NCBI GenBank assembly: GCA_963790095.1
Contig: CAWBNO010000034.1
Coordinates: forward strand, 200,242-264,241
Reading direction: 5' to 3'
DNA: 64,000 bases
Origin: JAAXQD01 sp963790095
GTDB lineage: Bacteria; Desulfobacterota; Desulfobacteria; Desulfobacterales; UBA11574
The notes under the pieces were generated by a model. That model had not been told where the DNA came from. It saw only the letters and a list, made by a program, of their open reading frames with translations, and did not search any database. How positions within the stretch are numbered: position 1 is the first letter of the stretch; every line of letters starts with the position of its first letter. Positions 44,675 to 53,286 of this stretch are shown here, one piece after another. Both the position numbers and the translations under genes were made by a program.

Positions 44675-44935
44675 CTAGGGTGCCGTTTTTGCGCCCTCAA
44701 TAATATTCGATACCATGGCAGTAGGTGCAGGCGAGATTTCAATTTTTTGTATATTGTTCGTTGGGATGATAACAAGTTTTCCCTCCAACTCGACCCCGAT
44801 ATAATTGGCATTCATACCACGATCGATTCTGGCTCCAGCATTCCTCTGTCTGTCGTCGTTTGCCTCAATCTTAAATACAATCGGATCTCCTGAAAGAAGA
44901 TTAATTGAAATTGTTATTTCAGATAGATTTTGCAT
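44675..44935 (-). CDS. Small uncharacterised protein, 86 aa
   Basis: It starts MQNLSEITISINLLSGDPIV and continues VELEGKLVIIPTNNIQKIEI and PTAMVSNIIEGAKTAP. A strong GGGGGGAAG lies before ATG at 44935. A beta-rich cytosolic protein of unknown function is likely. The longer frame to 44989 is less likely because the ribosome site lies inside it. Confidence 0.65.
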   Translation of the reverse strand: MQNLSEITISINLLSGDPIVFKIEANDDRQRNAGARIDRGMNANYIGVELEGKLVIIPTNNIQKIEISPAPTAMVSNIIEGAKTAP

Positions 44936-45209
44936 ATCTTCCCCCCTTTGAAATAAATTGTAAGACTCATCCATACCTATAAGCATCAAAATAGAGACTC
45001 GAATGAACCCTACACGCAGCAGAATATTAATCTCATTTAAGGTGTCTTACCAAAACAACTACCCAAGGTTTATCAACTCTGATTACATATATCGTAAAAT
45101 CAATAAAAAAGCAAAAAAGGCAAACCCTGTGAAATGGATTTGCCTTTATTCAAAAACGATATCACAAATAATTTAGGACAAAGATTCTCTTTGTCCATAA
45201 GCCTATAGT
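44936..45209. other. Intergenic region with terminator element
   Basis: Holds the terminator repeat at 45081-45170. No gene is supported. Confidence 0.4.
45081..45170 (-). terminator. Duplicated terminator element, copy 1
   Basis: AAAAAGGCAAACC...ATTTGCCTTT forms a hairpin followed by T-rich sequence on the minus strand. The same 90-bp unit, starting ATTACATATATCGTAAAATC, occurs at 48187-48285. It ends the transcript of the small Cys-rich genes. Confidence 0.6.
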
Positions 45210-45374
45210 CTAATTCCTCCATTCCATTTTTAAGCCGGTCCAAGGACAGTAATAGTATGCTTCTTGGATTTCCTTGTTGCAATCAAAACACGCAAATATA
45301 ACCTTACTCCTTGAACTTCTTTCCCGATTTATGCAACTTCTTGGTACAGGTTTTATCTTTACGGACAAAAGCAC
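45210..45374 (-). CDS. Small CxxC zinc-ribbon-like protein, overlapping the 47-aa gene
   Basis: The frame from GTG at 45374 reads MLLSVKIKPVPRSCINRERS, then SRSKVIFACFDCNKEIQEAYYYCPWTG and LKMEWRN. CFDCN and YYYCPWTG look like a zinc-binding end. It overlaps the 47-aa gene out of frame for about 70 bases. The start codon is not certain, and a frameshifted fusion of the two is possible. Confidence 0.4.
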   Translation of the reverse strand: MLLSVKIKPVPRSCINRERSSRSKVIFACFDCNKEIQEAYYYCPWTGLKMEWRN

Positions 45375-45447
45375 AGACTTTCCGGTTATGAGACTCTCTA
45401 CAATTATCGTGATTATACAATGGGCATTCTAAATGTTTCTTTGACAT
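45304..45447 (-). CDS. Small cysteine-rich protein, 47 aa
   Basis: ATG at 45447 with AAGGA six bases before it. The product is MSKKHLECPLYNHDNCRESH, then NRKVCAFVRKDKTCTKKL and HKSGKKFKE, with four regularly spaced cysteines and a basic tail, suggesting a metal-binding peptide. Similar peptides exist in related bacteria as far as I remember, but without a known role. Confidence 0.6.
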   Translation of the reverse strand: MSKKHLECPLYNHDNCRESHNRKVCAFVRKDKTCTKKLHKSGKKFKE

Positions 45448-45533
45448 CTCTATTCCTTACTTTTTGGGGTTAGACTTTAAAAGGATGTGTGGATATCAGG
45501 TATGCTCTTTCACAAATTGGAAATAATCTTTGA

Positions 45534-45728
45534 TTAATGAAATACTTTGTCTTTATCAGAAATTTTCAGCCCTAAAGCCAAAAGGATTTTCCGTTTTGTT
45601 TCCATTCTGCTTGGTTTCCCCAACTCTATCCGTGTCAGGGTGATTGATGATATATTTGCCTTTCTAGCAAGTTCGGTCTTGCTTATCATGAAAGATTCTC
45701 TAATTTCTCTTAAGGAGTTTGTGCGCAT
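45534..45728 (-). CDS. XRE-family transcriptional regulator, short
   Basis: A 64-residue protein consisting of one helix-turn-helix: LREIRESFMISKTELARKAN, then ITLTRIELGKPSRMETKRKI and LLALGLKI. It binds DNA as a dimer in known family members. AGGTG precedes ATG. It could be a phage-type or toxin-antitoxin regulator, but no partner is recognised next to it. Confidence 0.85.
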   Translation of the reverse strand: MRTNSLREIRESFMISKTELARKANISSITLTRIELGKPSRMETKRKILLALGLKISDKDKVFH

Positions 45729-45808
45729 TTTTTCACCTAAAACCTTTTTCGTATTAAGTTCTTACCCGAATCGAGTCAAAATTCGATTTGAGTAATTTAG
45801 GGTTTGCT

Positions 45809-46222
45809 TTAATCACCTGTTGATGATGATTTAAATTCCAAAAAAATCTTCTGATTTTGTCCATCTATTTCCGGCGTGCTGTCTTCCCAATTATGGATTT
45901 TGCAGGCATCAACCTGATCAGATGGAATAATACAGCCAATAAAAGGCATAAAAGGATCTCCGCTATATGATTTATAGTTTAATATTAAAGCTTCTGTTCT
46001 GGGTAATCCCTCAAATTCTTGAATCTGAGTGAAAAAGATTGAACAATCTCCCCCAAAAAAATCCCTGGATTCTTGAAGAGCCACGATACGTGATTTGAAT
46101 GAATTTACTGCAATTTCAGTATTGTCTGCCTCAATCATCAAGTTAAATTCGCCATGCCTTCTATTCGAATCCAAATCTTCTTCCTGATTCGAAACATAAT
46201 AAAAATTTCCTATATATAACAT
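45809..46222 (-). CDS. Uncharacterised protein, 137 aa
   Basis: It starts MLYIGNFYYVSNQEEDLDSN with AGCAGGAGGG upstream. The rest contains GEFNLMIEADNTEIAVNSFK, FFTQIQEFEG, LILNYKSYSGDPFMPFIGC and ends KIFLEFKSSSTGD. It looks like a compact cytosolic beta-alpha protein; no family recognised. Confidence 0.7.
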   Translation of the reverse strand: MLYIGNFYYVSNQEEDLDSNRRHGEFNLMIEADNTEIAVNSFKSRIVALQESRDFFGGDCSIFFTQIQEFEGLPRTEALILNYKSYSGDPFMPFIGCIIPSDQVDACKIHNWEDSTPEIDGQNQKIFLEFKSSSTGD

Positions 46223-46450
46223 AAACCCTCCTGCTTATGATCGTTTACTGAAAAACTACAATAGAATTCATATCAAGGCTTCAAGACAGCCGGCCCAGAG
46301 TGACATATCGGATATGTTCTTTCTATAATCCTCTCTCCAGCCGATCACATATTAAGCGTAATGGTATAAGCTAAAGGATCTATGAGCGGACTTTTTTGAG
46401 GTTTAAGGTCTGATGATAGTGAATTGTGAAGGTATAAATTCAAACCAAAC
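46223..46450. other. Upstream region of the 137-aa gene
   Basis: No gene. Likely promoter region. Confidence 0.3.
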
Positions 46451-46490
46451 AAAAAGGCATCCCCTCAATATTGGAAGGAATGCCCTTTTT
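46451..46490 (-). terminator. Intrinsic terminator of the cold-shock gene
   Basis: GGCATCCC...GGAATGCC stem flanked by A- and T-runs; read on the minus strand it follows the cold-shock stop by about 17 bases. Confidence 0.8.
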
Positions 46491-46506
46491 TACTCAGAAC
46501 ATAAGG

Positions 46507-46707
46507 TTAAATCACAGTGACATTTGCAGCGGCAGGACCTTTTTGTCCTTGCTCTATATCAAAGGAAACTCGGTCGCCTTCATTGAGGGATTTAAAACCG
46601 TCTGCATTGATTGCAGAATGATGAACAAACACATCCGCTCCGTCTTCCTGCTCAATGAATCCGAACCCTTTATGGTCGCTAAACCACTTGACAGTTCCAT
46701 TGGTCAT
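46507..46707 (-). CDS. Cold-shock protein (CspA family)
   Basis: A 66-residue nucleic-acid chaperone, MTNGTVKWFSDHKGFGFIEQ, with RNP1 KGFGFI and RNP2 VFVHHSAI. It melts RNA structure at low temperature. AAAGGAGG precedes ATG; the AT-rich leader upstream is typical of cold-shock genes. Confidence 0.97.
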   Translation of the reverse strand: MTNGTVKWFSDHKGFGFIEQEDGADVFVHHSAINADGFKSLNEGDRVSFDIEQGQKGPAAANVTVI

Positions 46708-46990
46708 AATAACATCCTCCTTTCATAAAAATTTTCAACGTCGCAAACTGGAGGGTGTCACTTTGACAAATGGATTGTTCCTTCAGAGAGAAACCGTCCC
46801 GCAGATTAAGCAGGACTTAATTGATTAAATATATAATAATCTTTATTTAAAAAGAAAGCAAGCTAAATATTTGTTTTTTTTGAAAATATTGTTAAATATG
46901 CATTTAAGCGTGCAAATACAAAACGTTAAGGGAACAATTCCAGAAACGGATCTGTATGTAAGGTTTATGGTTTTAGGATACTTGCATGAT
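46708..46990. promoter_or_regulatory. Cold-shock leader and promoter region
   Basis: About 100 bases upstream of the csp start contain structured, C-rich CCGTCCCGC DNA and then AT-rich tracts. No gene. Confidence 0.35.
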
Positions 46991-47130
46991 TCTTGAATGG
47001 TGAAGGAGTGCAAACTTCTTTAATAGTGTTCAGTAGTCATATCAAAAAAAACAGGGCGGGATTCTATCAATATTCCTCATTCGGAAAAAATAAAGTAGAT
47101 GCCATATATTGTGGTCTGGTAGCACGAAAT
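46990..47130. repeat. Segment homologous to 60430-60570
   Basis: The segment matches the DNA at 60430-60570 with about two thirds identity (GATTCTATCAATATTCC...ATATATTGTGGTC). At 60425 it is an open frame, here it is broken by stops. Confidence 0.4.
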
Positions 47131-47269
47131 TAGATCTTTTAAAAAACGTGTGTTTACTTGATAATCATCTCAATATCAATTTAATTACAGATATCGTTCA
47201 ACGCATGATAACAAATCGATTTTTTTAAATGCAACCTAAATTGAGCGATTGTCCCGACCCCAATCCTTT
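47131..47269. other. Region upstream of TPR gene end
   Basis: Contains TTAATTACAGATATCGTTC (47181-47222) and ACCTAAATTGAGCG, both repeated elsewhere. No gene. Confidence 0.4.
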
Positions 47270-47983
47270 CTAGTCGTCTTTTTCTGGTGGTTTGAACTTT
47301 AGCCCAAAGATTAACACAATACAAATGCCAATGATTAGAAATGCGGCTATATTTCTCATTTCTTCCGGATTGAAACCTTTGAGAAAGTATTTCCACCAGA
47401 GGGGAACTCTTGGGTCTATATCCCAAGCGGCATTAACATCGGCAATAGCAAGATCGTTTCGCCCAATCTCCCTGAAGGCTTTTGCCCTGGTTCTATAAGC
47501 ATCGGACTTGGTTCGCCCATCATCTAATAGCTTTATGCCAATGGTGGAATCACGTATAGCTTTCTCATATTTACCACTTAAACGATAAGCTTCAGCCCGG
47601 TTTGCATAAGTACTGGCCAGTTTAGATTCCATCTCGATGGCGCGGGTGAACTTATCTATTGCTCGTTCATAAAACCCGCTATTTAAGTAACCAATCCCTA
47701 ACATTCTGTAAGCTTCGGCTTTTGGAGGTGCAAGTCTAATATAGGCTTGGAAATCCTGTATTACATGGTCAAATTTTTCCTGGAAAAAATAAAGCATTCC
47801 TCTTTTTTCGTAAGCTTCTGCCAGCATTGGATCCAGTTCCAAAGCCTTGGAGAAATATTTGATCTTCGTAGAGGTTAAATTACTATTAAGTCCAAGGTAA
47901 AAGTAGTCCATTGCATTTTCACCATAAACAGAAAGCGATGACAGCATAAAAAATATCAGATAGCAGATGACTTTTTTCTGCAT
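47270..47983 (-). CDS. TPR-repeat protein with membrane anchor
   Basis: A 237-residue protein: signal/anchor MQKKVICYLIFFMLSSLSVY, then TPR units (AEAYEKRGMLYFFQEKFDHV, FDKFTRAIEMESKLASTYAN, GKYEKAIRDSTIGIKL, GRNDLAIADVNAAWDIDP) and a C-terminal transmembrane segment (IAAFLIIGICIVLIFGL). It probably spans the membrane or sits in the periplasm as a scaffold. AAAAAGG precedes ATG. Confidence 0.83.
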   Translation of the reverse strand: MQKKVICYLIFFMLSSLSVYGENAMDYFYLGLNSNLTSTKIKYFSKALELDPMLAEAYEKRGMLYFFQEKFDHVIQDFQAYIRLAPPKAEAYRMLGIGYLNSGFYERAIDKFTRAIEMESKLASTYANRAEAYRLSGKYEKAIRDSTIGIKLLDDGRTKSDAYRTRAKAFREIGRNDLAIADVNAAWDIDPRVPLWWKYFLKGFNPEEMRNIAAFLIIGICIVLIFGLKFKPPEKDD

Positions 47984-48186
47984 TCAATTTCCTTTTTTTA
48001 ATCTTAGTGTTGAATCACACCAGATACCAAGATCGCATCTTTAACAATTTGATAGATATCAAATTCGTACCGTAAATATCAAGCCATTTTCATTTCGAAG
48101 ATATCCATTCCGTATCCCGGATCTGGATTTAACTTGGCGCGATGTGTTTTCTTGCCATAAAAACAACCTGAAGCAAGTCTATATCA
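47984..48186. other. Intergenic region
   Basis: No gene; AT-rich promoter region of the TPR gene. Confidence 0.3.
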
Positions 48187-48285
48187 ATTACATATATCGT
48201 AAAATCCACTAAAAAGCAAAAAGGCAAACCATGAAAAAATGATTTGCCCTTTTTGAAAAAACGATATCCCAAATATTTTAGAGCC
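48187..48285 (-). terminator. Duplicated terminator element, copy 2
   Basis: Same unit as 45081-45170 with AAAAAGGCAAACC/ATTTGCCCTTTTT hairpin; it follows the SPOR-domain gene. Confidence 0.65.
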
Positions 48286-48312
48286 TCAAAAACCTGTTGT
48301 TTATTGCAGCAA

Positions 48313-48930
48313 TCACAGGTTTTGGGTTGATGATTCCAGAAGTTTCAGGGCTTCTTTCACTGATATTCTTTCTCCATTTTTGAAAGTAACCACAAAAGCT
48401 CCACTGAAGCCCTTCCTGCGTAATTCCGACTGCAGTTCAGATGCTGATTTTAAGTCTCTTTTGTTTCCTGCAGTATATTTGTACAGACCACCGTCTTTAT
48501 ATTCCCATACATTTTTCAGACCTTTAAATCGTTGAGAATTTGTTGCAAGACGAGTGCCTGAAGAAAGAACCTGAACCTTGAAAATGATGTCCTTATTAAT
48601 GTTACCTGACTCGGTGACAACATTTTCTTGTTTTTCCTTTTTTGCTTCAAAATCACCTTTTTTTGATTTTGCTTCTACCGTTGCCTGCTCATTTTTCTTA
48701 AGCTCAGTTATTTGTCTATCCCCGGCGGCGATAGCTTCAAGCTTAACAGCGCCATCTTCAAGCATTTCTGGCGTACTCGTCAAACCCGCAATTGCGCCCA
48801 TTATCGCCCCCAAAAGCAAGATGAAAAGAATTGTCGGAAACAAAAACAATACAGGCAAGGATATCTTTTTGGAGATTGGTTTTTCATCGGTTTTTCTTTG
48901 ATGAGATTTTTCCTCAACTGTTTTATACAT
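48313..48930 (-). CDS. Membrane protein with SPOR-like domain
   Basis: About 205 residues. ATG at 48930 follows GAGGAGG. One transmembrane helix (ISLPVLFLFPTILFILLLGA) is followed by a Lys/Glu-rich linker (TELKKNEQATVEAKSKKGD) and a C-terminal domain KVQVLSSGTRLATNSQRFKG ... LRRKGFSGAFVVTFKNGE that matches the SPOR-like peptidoglycan-binding fold. It is likely an envelope protein with the domain in the periplasm. Confidence 0.75.
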   Translation of the reverse strand: MYKTVEEKSHQRKTDEKPISKKISLPVLFLFPTILFILLLGAIMGAIAGLTSTPEMLEDGAVKLEAIAAGDRQITELKKNEQATVEAKSKKGDFEAKKEKQENVVTESGNINKDIIFKVQVLSSGTRLATNSQRFKGLKNVWEYKDGGLYKYTAGNKRDLKSASELQSELRRKGFSGAFVVTFKNGERISVKEALKLLESSTQNL

Positions 48931-49340
48931 TGGTTTTTCCTCCTCAATGTCATAGTATCCCAGCAAGTGTAGCTTCCATCTCAAATGGTGTGCCCGAGTA
49001 TCCTAATTTGTTATTCTTAAAGCAAAAATCGTGCAAAGTTTAATATTCTAATTTAACTAAAATGGGTTATTTAATAAATATCAAATAGTTAGGCCATATT
49101 GGCGAATCGCACACAAAAATGGTTTGACAATAATTGACAACATTTTTGCTTTTTTTTGACAGTTTTTACAATATCTTAGGTTATATTAGATGAAAAAACC
49201 TTAGAAGTTTCAAGATATAAGGCAAGAGGTTTGAAGTAATTTGTGGAAGATAATTGAAATATTATAACCAAAATCATAAAAAGAGCAGATATCTTGATAG
49301 TATCTCAATATCAATTTAGGTCCAAGTAAATGCCGCTTTT
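48931..49340. other. Region with triple TTGACA motif
   Basis: Three TTGACA hexamers at 49124-49129, 49134-49139 and 49156-49161 stand upstream of TTATAT. No plus-strand gene follows within reach. Confidence 0.35.
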
Positions 49341-49556
49341 GCCCCTGATCCCTGCTTGCCCTGCTGTGCCCTGTGAAATTCACGAGAGTGAAGGGCAAGG
49401 CTCATTTCACCGGGGTTAAATTTTTACCCAGTTAAACCATTCTGTTGCTCATGTTTAACCGGGGGCCCTTTCCTCTTTTCTTTTTTCTCCTGTTTCTGTC
49501 CCCCTCCCCCCTCTTTCAATCAATGATCAATGTTTGATCCCAGGCAATAATTAACT
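49341..49556. repeat. REP-like cluster
   Basis: Contains GCCCTGTGAAATTCACG, the hairpin GGTTAAATTTTTACCC, and motif D (AATCAATGATCAATGTTTGA, 49516-49537). The panE fragment ends at its border. Confidence 0.5.
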
Positions 49557-49802
49557 TTAAGCACTTTCTGCACGAACGTCCCCTATTACGACATCTACCT
49601 CCCCAACCGTAGCCGGATCGTCTGTCGCGATTGCCGGATGGATAGTGAAGTCTCCATCGATGCTGTCGACTCGAAGACCGTACTTCTTTATGGCTTGCAA
49701 ATGCCTCTCGCGAGCAATAAAGGTAACATCCATGCCCGTCTGTGCCAGTCGCCCACCAAAATATCCTCCCACACCGCCTGTGCCAAATACAACGATACGC
49801 AT
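49557..49802 (-). pseudogene. Truncated ketopantoate reductase
   Basis: An 81-codon frame reads MRIVVFGTGGVGGYFGGRLA, then MDVTFIARERHLQAIKKYGL and SIDGDFTIHPAIATDDPATV. This is the N-terminal NADP-binding half of PanE (GxGxxG at residues 7-12); normal proteins are about 300 residues. It stops at VVIGDVRAESA, where a repeat begins. The start has GAGGG upstream. Confidence 0.75.
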
Positions 49803-49860
49803 TTGTTTTTTCCCTCATATAATTTACTTAAGATCTGATCGTTAAAATCATCAAGATCCA

Positions 49861-51705
49861 TTATTTTAGATGATCTTCCGTATACAATGAGAGTTCGATC
49901 ATTCGTTCAAGAAGCTCGTCCGTCTGAAGGCCTGGAAAATTGTAAACGACCAGTTCTTTGCAGAACAGGCGACAAATATAGCGCAGCTTTCGGATCTTTT
50001 GCTTGCCTGCATACACAAAGTCTCTATGACCGTTGTTAATGGCAATTACGTTCTTTTCCACATCAAATTTTGAACGCCACATCTCCGACGGTGCCCGCCG
50101 ATAAGTGTACCCTGGAAGGCCTTTGCGCGAACCTCCTGTCATGGCAGATTGATCAACAAGCGAATCGGTAACAGTGATCAACGCCTCATCTTTGCATTCG
50201 ATCTCTCCCTGACAAACGATGAGTCGTAATGTGGTCAGACCTGGCTCGGGAGGGGCAATAAAAACGACGGACTCACTATCGTGGTTCATTAGTTGACCTT
50301 CTCCATCAACGATTTCCCACCGATATAGCAAGTCCTTCCAAACGGTTCGCCGCGAGCGATCCCGGCAAACAGCTCGATATTTCTTGTGTTTGTCAACCGG
50401 AACAACGCTCGACTTCGGAGAAATCAGCACACTGAAAAGGGGGCCGGCATATTCGTAGAACTCTTTGCGTCCCTCTTGGGTGTCGTCATATTCAAAGGCG
50501 GTATCAAGCATATCACTTTCCCGGTCTTTTAGGCCTGAAGCGGCACCCATTCTCGATGCCAAAGCAAAAAGCGCGTCCGTCTTCTTTTTACTTTTTCTGC
50601 CATGAATGTCGAACCAGTCATATTCTTCTTGAGGAAGACGCAGAAACGCCTCCTTGAGAGCACGCTGAACCTTGCGCAAAATTCTTCGGCTGGACCGTTC
50701 TTCTTCCGCCTTGCGCTGTTCTTCGATCATTTGTTGCAACTGATTTTCAACCGGCTCCATTGCACGGCAAAAAGCGTCGAACTTCTCATCACGAATAACA
50801 CCTTGTCGCGTTCCCGGAGTAAGGTTTAAGAATGATGCATCAAGAATACCTTGAAGATAATGCGCGGTCCACGGTTCCTTCTGAAAAATATCTATATCTG
50901 TAACCGATGGCAAAATCCGTGTGCCGCGTCGATACAATCCAACCTGGTTGGCAGAACCGGGATCACTGAGGTACAGTTCCAGGTAAATATCACCCGGAGC
51001 GCCCTCGGCAGGTTTGAGACCATGGAGCAGGCGCCCGGTGAACTGACAGGGAACCACAATATACTCCGCCCGGCCTGTCCTATCCACGACTTTGATCTTT
51101 GCCCCCGACTCCTTGATCCGGTCCCTGAGTTCGGCCGCAAGATAGCGCTGGATCTTCTCCCCTGTAAGAGATCGCAGCCCCGGCAACAGGGGATAAACCG
51201 TCAAATCTGTTCCCTTGAAAGGAATCAATATGTTTTTCTTTGAAACCTTGAAGTTCGGTGAGTCTTTGGCCATAGTCATTTCATATGTGTTTCCATCGTC
51301 CCCGCAGGAGGTGATACTGAGGTTCCGGCCAACGGTCCAAAAGCTTAAAAGACCGATCCCGAATTCACCCTGGATCCCCTTCACGCCTTCCGCTTTCAAT
51401 TGCTGTTTGATAGAATCGCAAATGTGGGTCGCCACGTGATGAAAATTGGGCAACCCATTTTTATCTTTTAAGATTCCTTCACCGTCGTCACTGATCTTGA
51501 GATAAAATTCTCCCTTCTTCTTTCCCCTGATAATGACAATTTGTCTTGCCTGAGCATCAATGCTATTTTCCACAAACTCAGCCACCGCTTTCAGCGGATT
51601 GGTTTGCGAACTGGCAATGATGCTGATCGCATTCCAGTGATCTGCTATACGCAGCTTTCCTGAAGGTGCTTTCTTTTTTTTACTTTTTCGAACCGATCTC
51701 GCCAT
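49861..51705 (-). CDS. GHKL-type ATP-binding protein
   Basis: A 614-residue protein with a basic start (MARSVRKSKKKKAPSG). The ATPase domain has AVAEFVENSIDAQARQIVI (N box), LKISDDGEGILKD (G1), GEFGIGLLSFWTVG (G2) and later FKGTDLTVYPLL. This is the HSP90/MutL/MORC-like (HATPase_c_3) layout. The C half has no recognised domain. MORC/GHKL ATPases occur in many defence-linked loci, but a repair or chaperone role is also possible. Confidence 0.85.
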   Translation of the reverse strand: MARSVRKSKKKKAPSGKLRIADHWNAISIIASSQTNPLKAVAEFVENSIDAQARQIVIIRGKKKGEFYLKISDDGEGILKDKNGLPNFHHVATHICDSIKQQLKAEGVKGIQGEFGIGLLSFWTVGRNLSITSCGDDGNTYEMTMAKDSPNFKVSKKNILIPFKGTDLTVYPLLPGLRSLTGEKIQRYLAAELRDRIKESGAKIKVVDRTGRAEYIVVPCQFTGRLLHGLKPAEGAPGDIYLELYLSDPGSANQVGLYRRGTRILPSVTDIDIFQKEPWTAHYLQGILDASFLNLTPGTRQGVIRDEKFDAFCRAMEPVENQLQQMIEEQRKAEEERSSRRILRKVQRALKEAFLRLPQEEYDWFDIHGRKSKKKTDALFALASRMGAASGLKDRESDMLDTAFEYDDTQEGRKEFYEYAGPLFSVLISPKSSVVPVDKHKKYRAVCRDRSRRTVWKDLLYRWEIVDGEGQLMNHDSESVVFIAPPEPGLTTLRLIVCQGEIECKDEALITVTDSLVDQSAMTGGSRKGLPGYTYRRAPSEMWRSKFDVEKNVIAINNGHRDFVYAGKQKIRKLRYICRLFCKELVVYNFPGLQTDELLERMIELSLYTEDHLK

Positions 51706-51914
51706 CTTTGACCTCTCAGTGTTCCTGTGTCACCATAAAATCGACCAGTTTGTGGGACATTCTATATTTTCTTTGTCAAGCAAAAATCTAACAGCTTTAA
51801 ACAGCGATGCCAAGCAGCTTGCAGAAAATTATTTATTTGTTTATGGATGTCCCGGGCTTATTGAGAACTTACCCATAATAGCCATATCTTATTGATATAA
51901 TAATATAAAGTCAA
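51706..51914. other. Upstream region of the ATPase gene
   Basis: Contains a copy of TTTATGGATGTCCCGGG (51840-51856). No gene. Confidence 0.35.
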
Positions 51915-51944
51915 GACCAATTTATGATATATCATAAATTGGTC
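51915..51944. promoter_or_regulatory. Perfect 30-bp palindrome
   Basis: GACCAATTTATGA then TATA then TCATAAATTGGTC is a perfect inverted repeat without loop. It is the sort of site bound by a dimeric repressor. It sits next to the gene fragment at 51938-52072. Confidence 0.6.
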
Positions 51945-52072
51945 GCGGCCAGATTACAATATCGATCAAATTGGCCGATAAACTCAATAAAAAGCCGGAA
52001 CTTTTAGTTTCTTTTCATGAAATGCTTGGATTATCCTATGTTCCCGAACTGCAGATTGCCACCAGAGGATAG
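51938..52072 (+). pseudogene. Plus-strand gene-end fragment next to the palindrome
   Basis: A stop-limited frame without normal start reads ITISIKLADKLNKKPELLVS, then FHEMLGLSYVPELQIATRG. It looks like a real protein C terminus, similar in style to small antitoxin-like proteins, but I do not recognise the family. The upstream half would have covered the palindrome. Confidence 0.35.
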
Positions 52073-52180
52073 GAGTATGCCATGTTTCTATAACAAGAGG
52101 ATAAGAAATGTTGTGCAAGGTGTTTTAAAGTATTAAGGGGGGTCCCTGAAATCCACTCCTTTCATCAAATGCATTTTAAA

Positions 52181-52357
52181 TTAATGTGGGATTTGATAAG
52201 TTCCGTCTAACCGACGCCACATTTCTTCATGTCTACTACCAAGTTCCTCTAAAGACGCTTTATATTCTTGCTCAGATATTTTCCCGGATTTATAACTGTT
52301 TTCATAAAATGCGATTTCGTTTTCATACCATTTATCGGGATCAAAGTTGTAAGTCAT
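52181..52357 (-). CDS. Small conserved-looking protein, 58 aa
   Basis: The frame reads MTYNFDPDKWYENEIAFYEN, then SGKISEQEYKASLEELGSRH and EEMWRRLDGTYQIPH. The WYENEIxxxxxSxxSGxIxxxEYxxxxxELxxRxEEMWxRLDGxYQIP pattern is one I recall in small proteobacterial proteins. It is highly charged and helical. No clear ribosome site; it follows the DUF2726 gene by 37 bases. Confidence 0.65.
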   Translation of the reverse strand: MTYNFDPDKWYENEIAFYENSYKSGKISEQEYKASLEELGSRHEEMWRRLDGTYQIPH

Positions 52358-52394
52358 TTAGCACAAATTTCGTATATACACTCAGTTTTATTCT

Positions 52395-53126
52395 CTACTC
52401 TGCTTTTTGGGTAAACTTGCATTTGGGGAAGTTCGAACATCCCCAGAATTTCTGACCGGCATACTGCCCTTTTGTTGCAATCCTTTCGATTAATTCTCCC
52501 TCGCACTTCGGACACACCGGCGCTATAGTTTTGGAATTCGAATTATCTATCGCTTCAGCAATCTGTTTTTCACTTGATTCCTGCACATCTTCAGACGGAT
52601 CTGGGATTTCTTCCAAATGGCCTCCAATGTTAATATTGAAAGCGGAATATAGGTCGCTTGAAACCTCTTTGATTGAATATGTGCTCTGTGCCTTTACCCG
52701 AAACATTGGAACGCCTGCAGCCTCAAGGGCTTTGTCGAGGAACTGATCCCGCTCCTGCCGCCCTGTTTTTCGATGGCTTTTGTCATCCAACTCGACAGTA
52801 CCAACAATGGAAAGATCCCTTGAATTGCAAATAACAAAATCAAGATGGTTCCGGCTTATTCGATTGAATGCACTTTGCCGTGCTGAAGAAGAAAGTCCTT
52901 TGTTAACCTCGACAATATCCGCCAGCCTGACCTTGGCAAATATTCTGTATCCATTTCCAACGACTTTTTCCAAAACACCCATAAAAGAGCGCTCCGCAGG
53001 AGAACATAGCATTTCTTTGGATTGATATGGAAAATCTACAGGGCCTTTTCCAGCCTTTTTCTTCAACAATGCAAGAGCAAGAGAAACTATAATCAAGAGC
53101 AGAAGCAGAATAATCCAATTTGGCAT
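52395..53126 (-). CDS. DUF2726 protein with topoisomerase-type zinc ribbon
   Basis: A 243-residue protein with an N-terminal membrane helix (MPNWIILLLLLIIVSLALAL). The DUF2726 domain (CSPAERSFMGVLEKVVGNGY ... LDFVICNSRDLSIVGTVELD, KSH) has the D...ExD arrangement of PD-(D/E)xK nucleases. The C terminus is a zinc ribbon CPKCEGELIERIATKGQYAG with CSNFPKC. It is a membrane-tethered nuclease-like protein of unknown role, often near defence genes. Confidence 0.88.
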   Translation of the reverse strand: MPNWIILLLLLIIVSLALALLKKKAGKGPVDFPYQSKEMLCSPAERSFMGVLEKVVGNGYRIFAKVRLADIVEVNKGLSSSARQSAFNRISRNHLDFVICNSRDLSIVGTVELDDKSHRKTGRQERDQFLDKALEAAGVPMFRVKAQSTYSIKEVSSDLYSAFNINIGGHLEEIPDPSEDVQESSEKQIAEAIDNSNSKTIAPVCPKCEGELIERIATKGQYAGQKFWGCSNFPKCKFTQKAE

Positions 53127-53286
53127 GATGTAAATCTCCAGAGCCTGTCTGGTAACTGATTACCGAAATTTCTATCAGGAGTCAGAAATCCAGCGATTTT
53201 CATGGTAAGGACAATTTTAGTTTGGCTCGTTTGTTGAATATCTTGTCAAATAATACACAATAGCTGCTTTTATCGTAAATTTCGGG

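Noticed and set aside
45100..45282. 60-codon frame with TTG start
   Set aside because: It runs through a terminator repeat; the overlapping Cys-rich frame is more protein-like.
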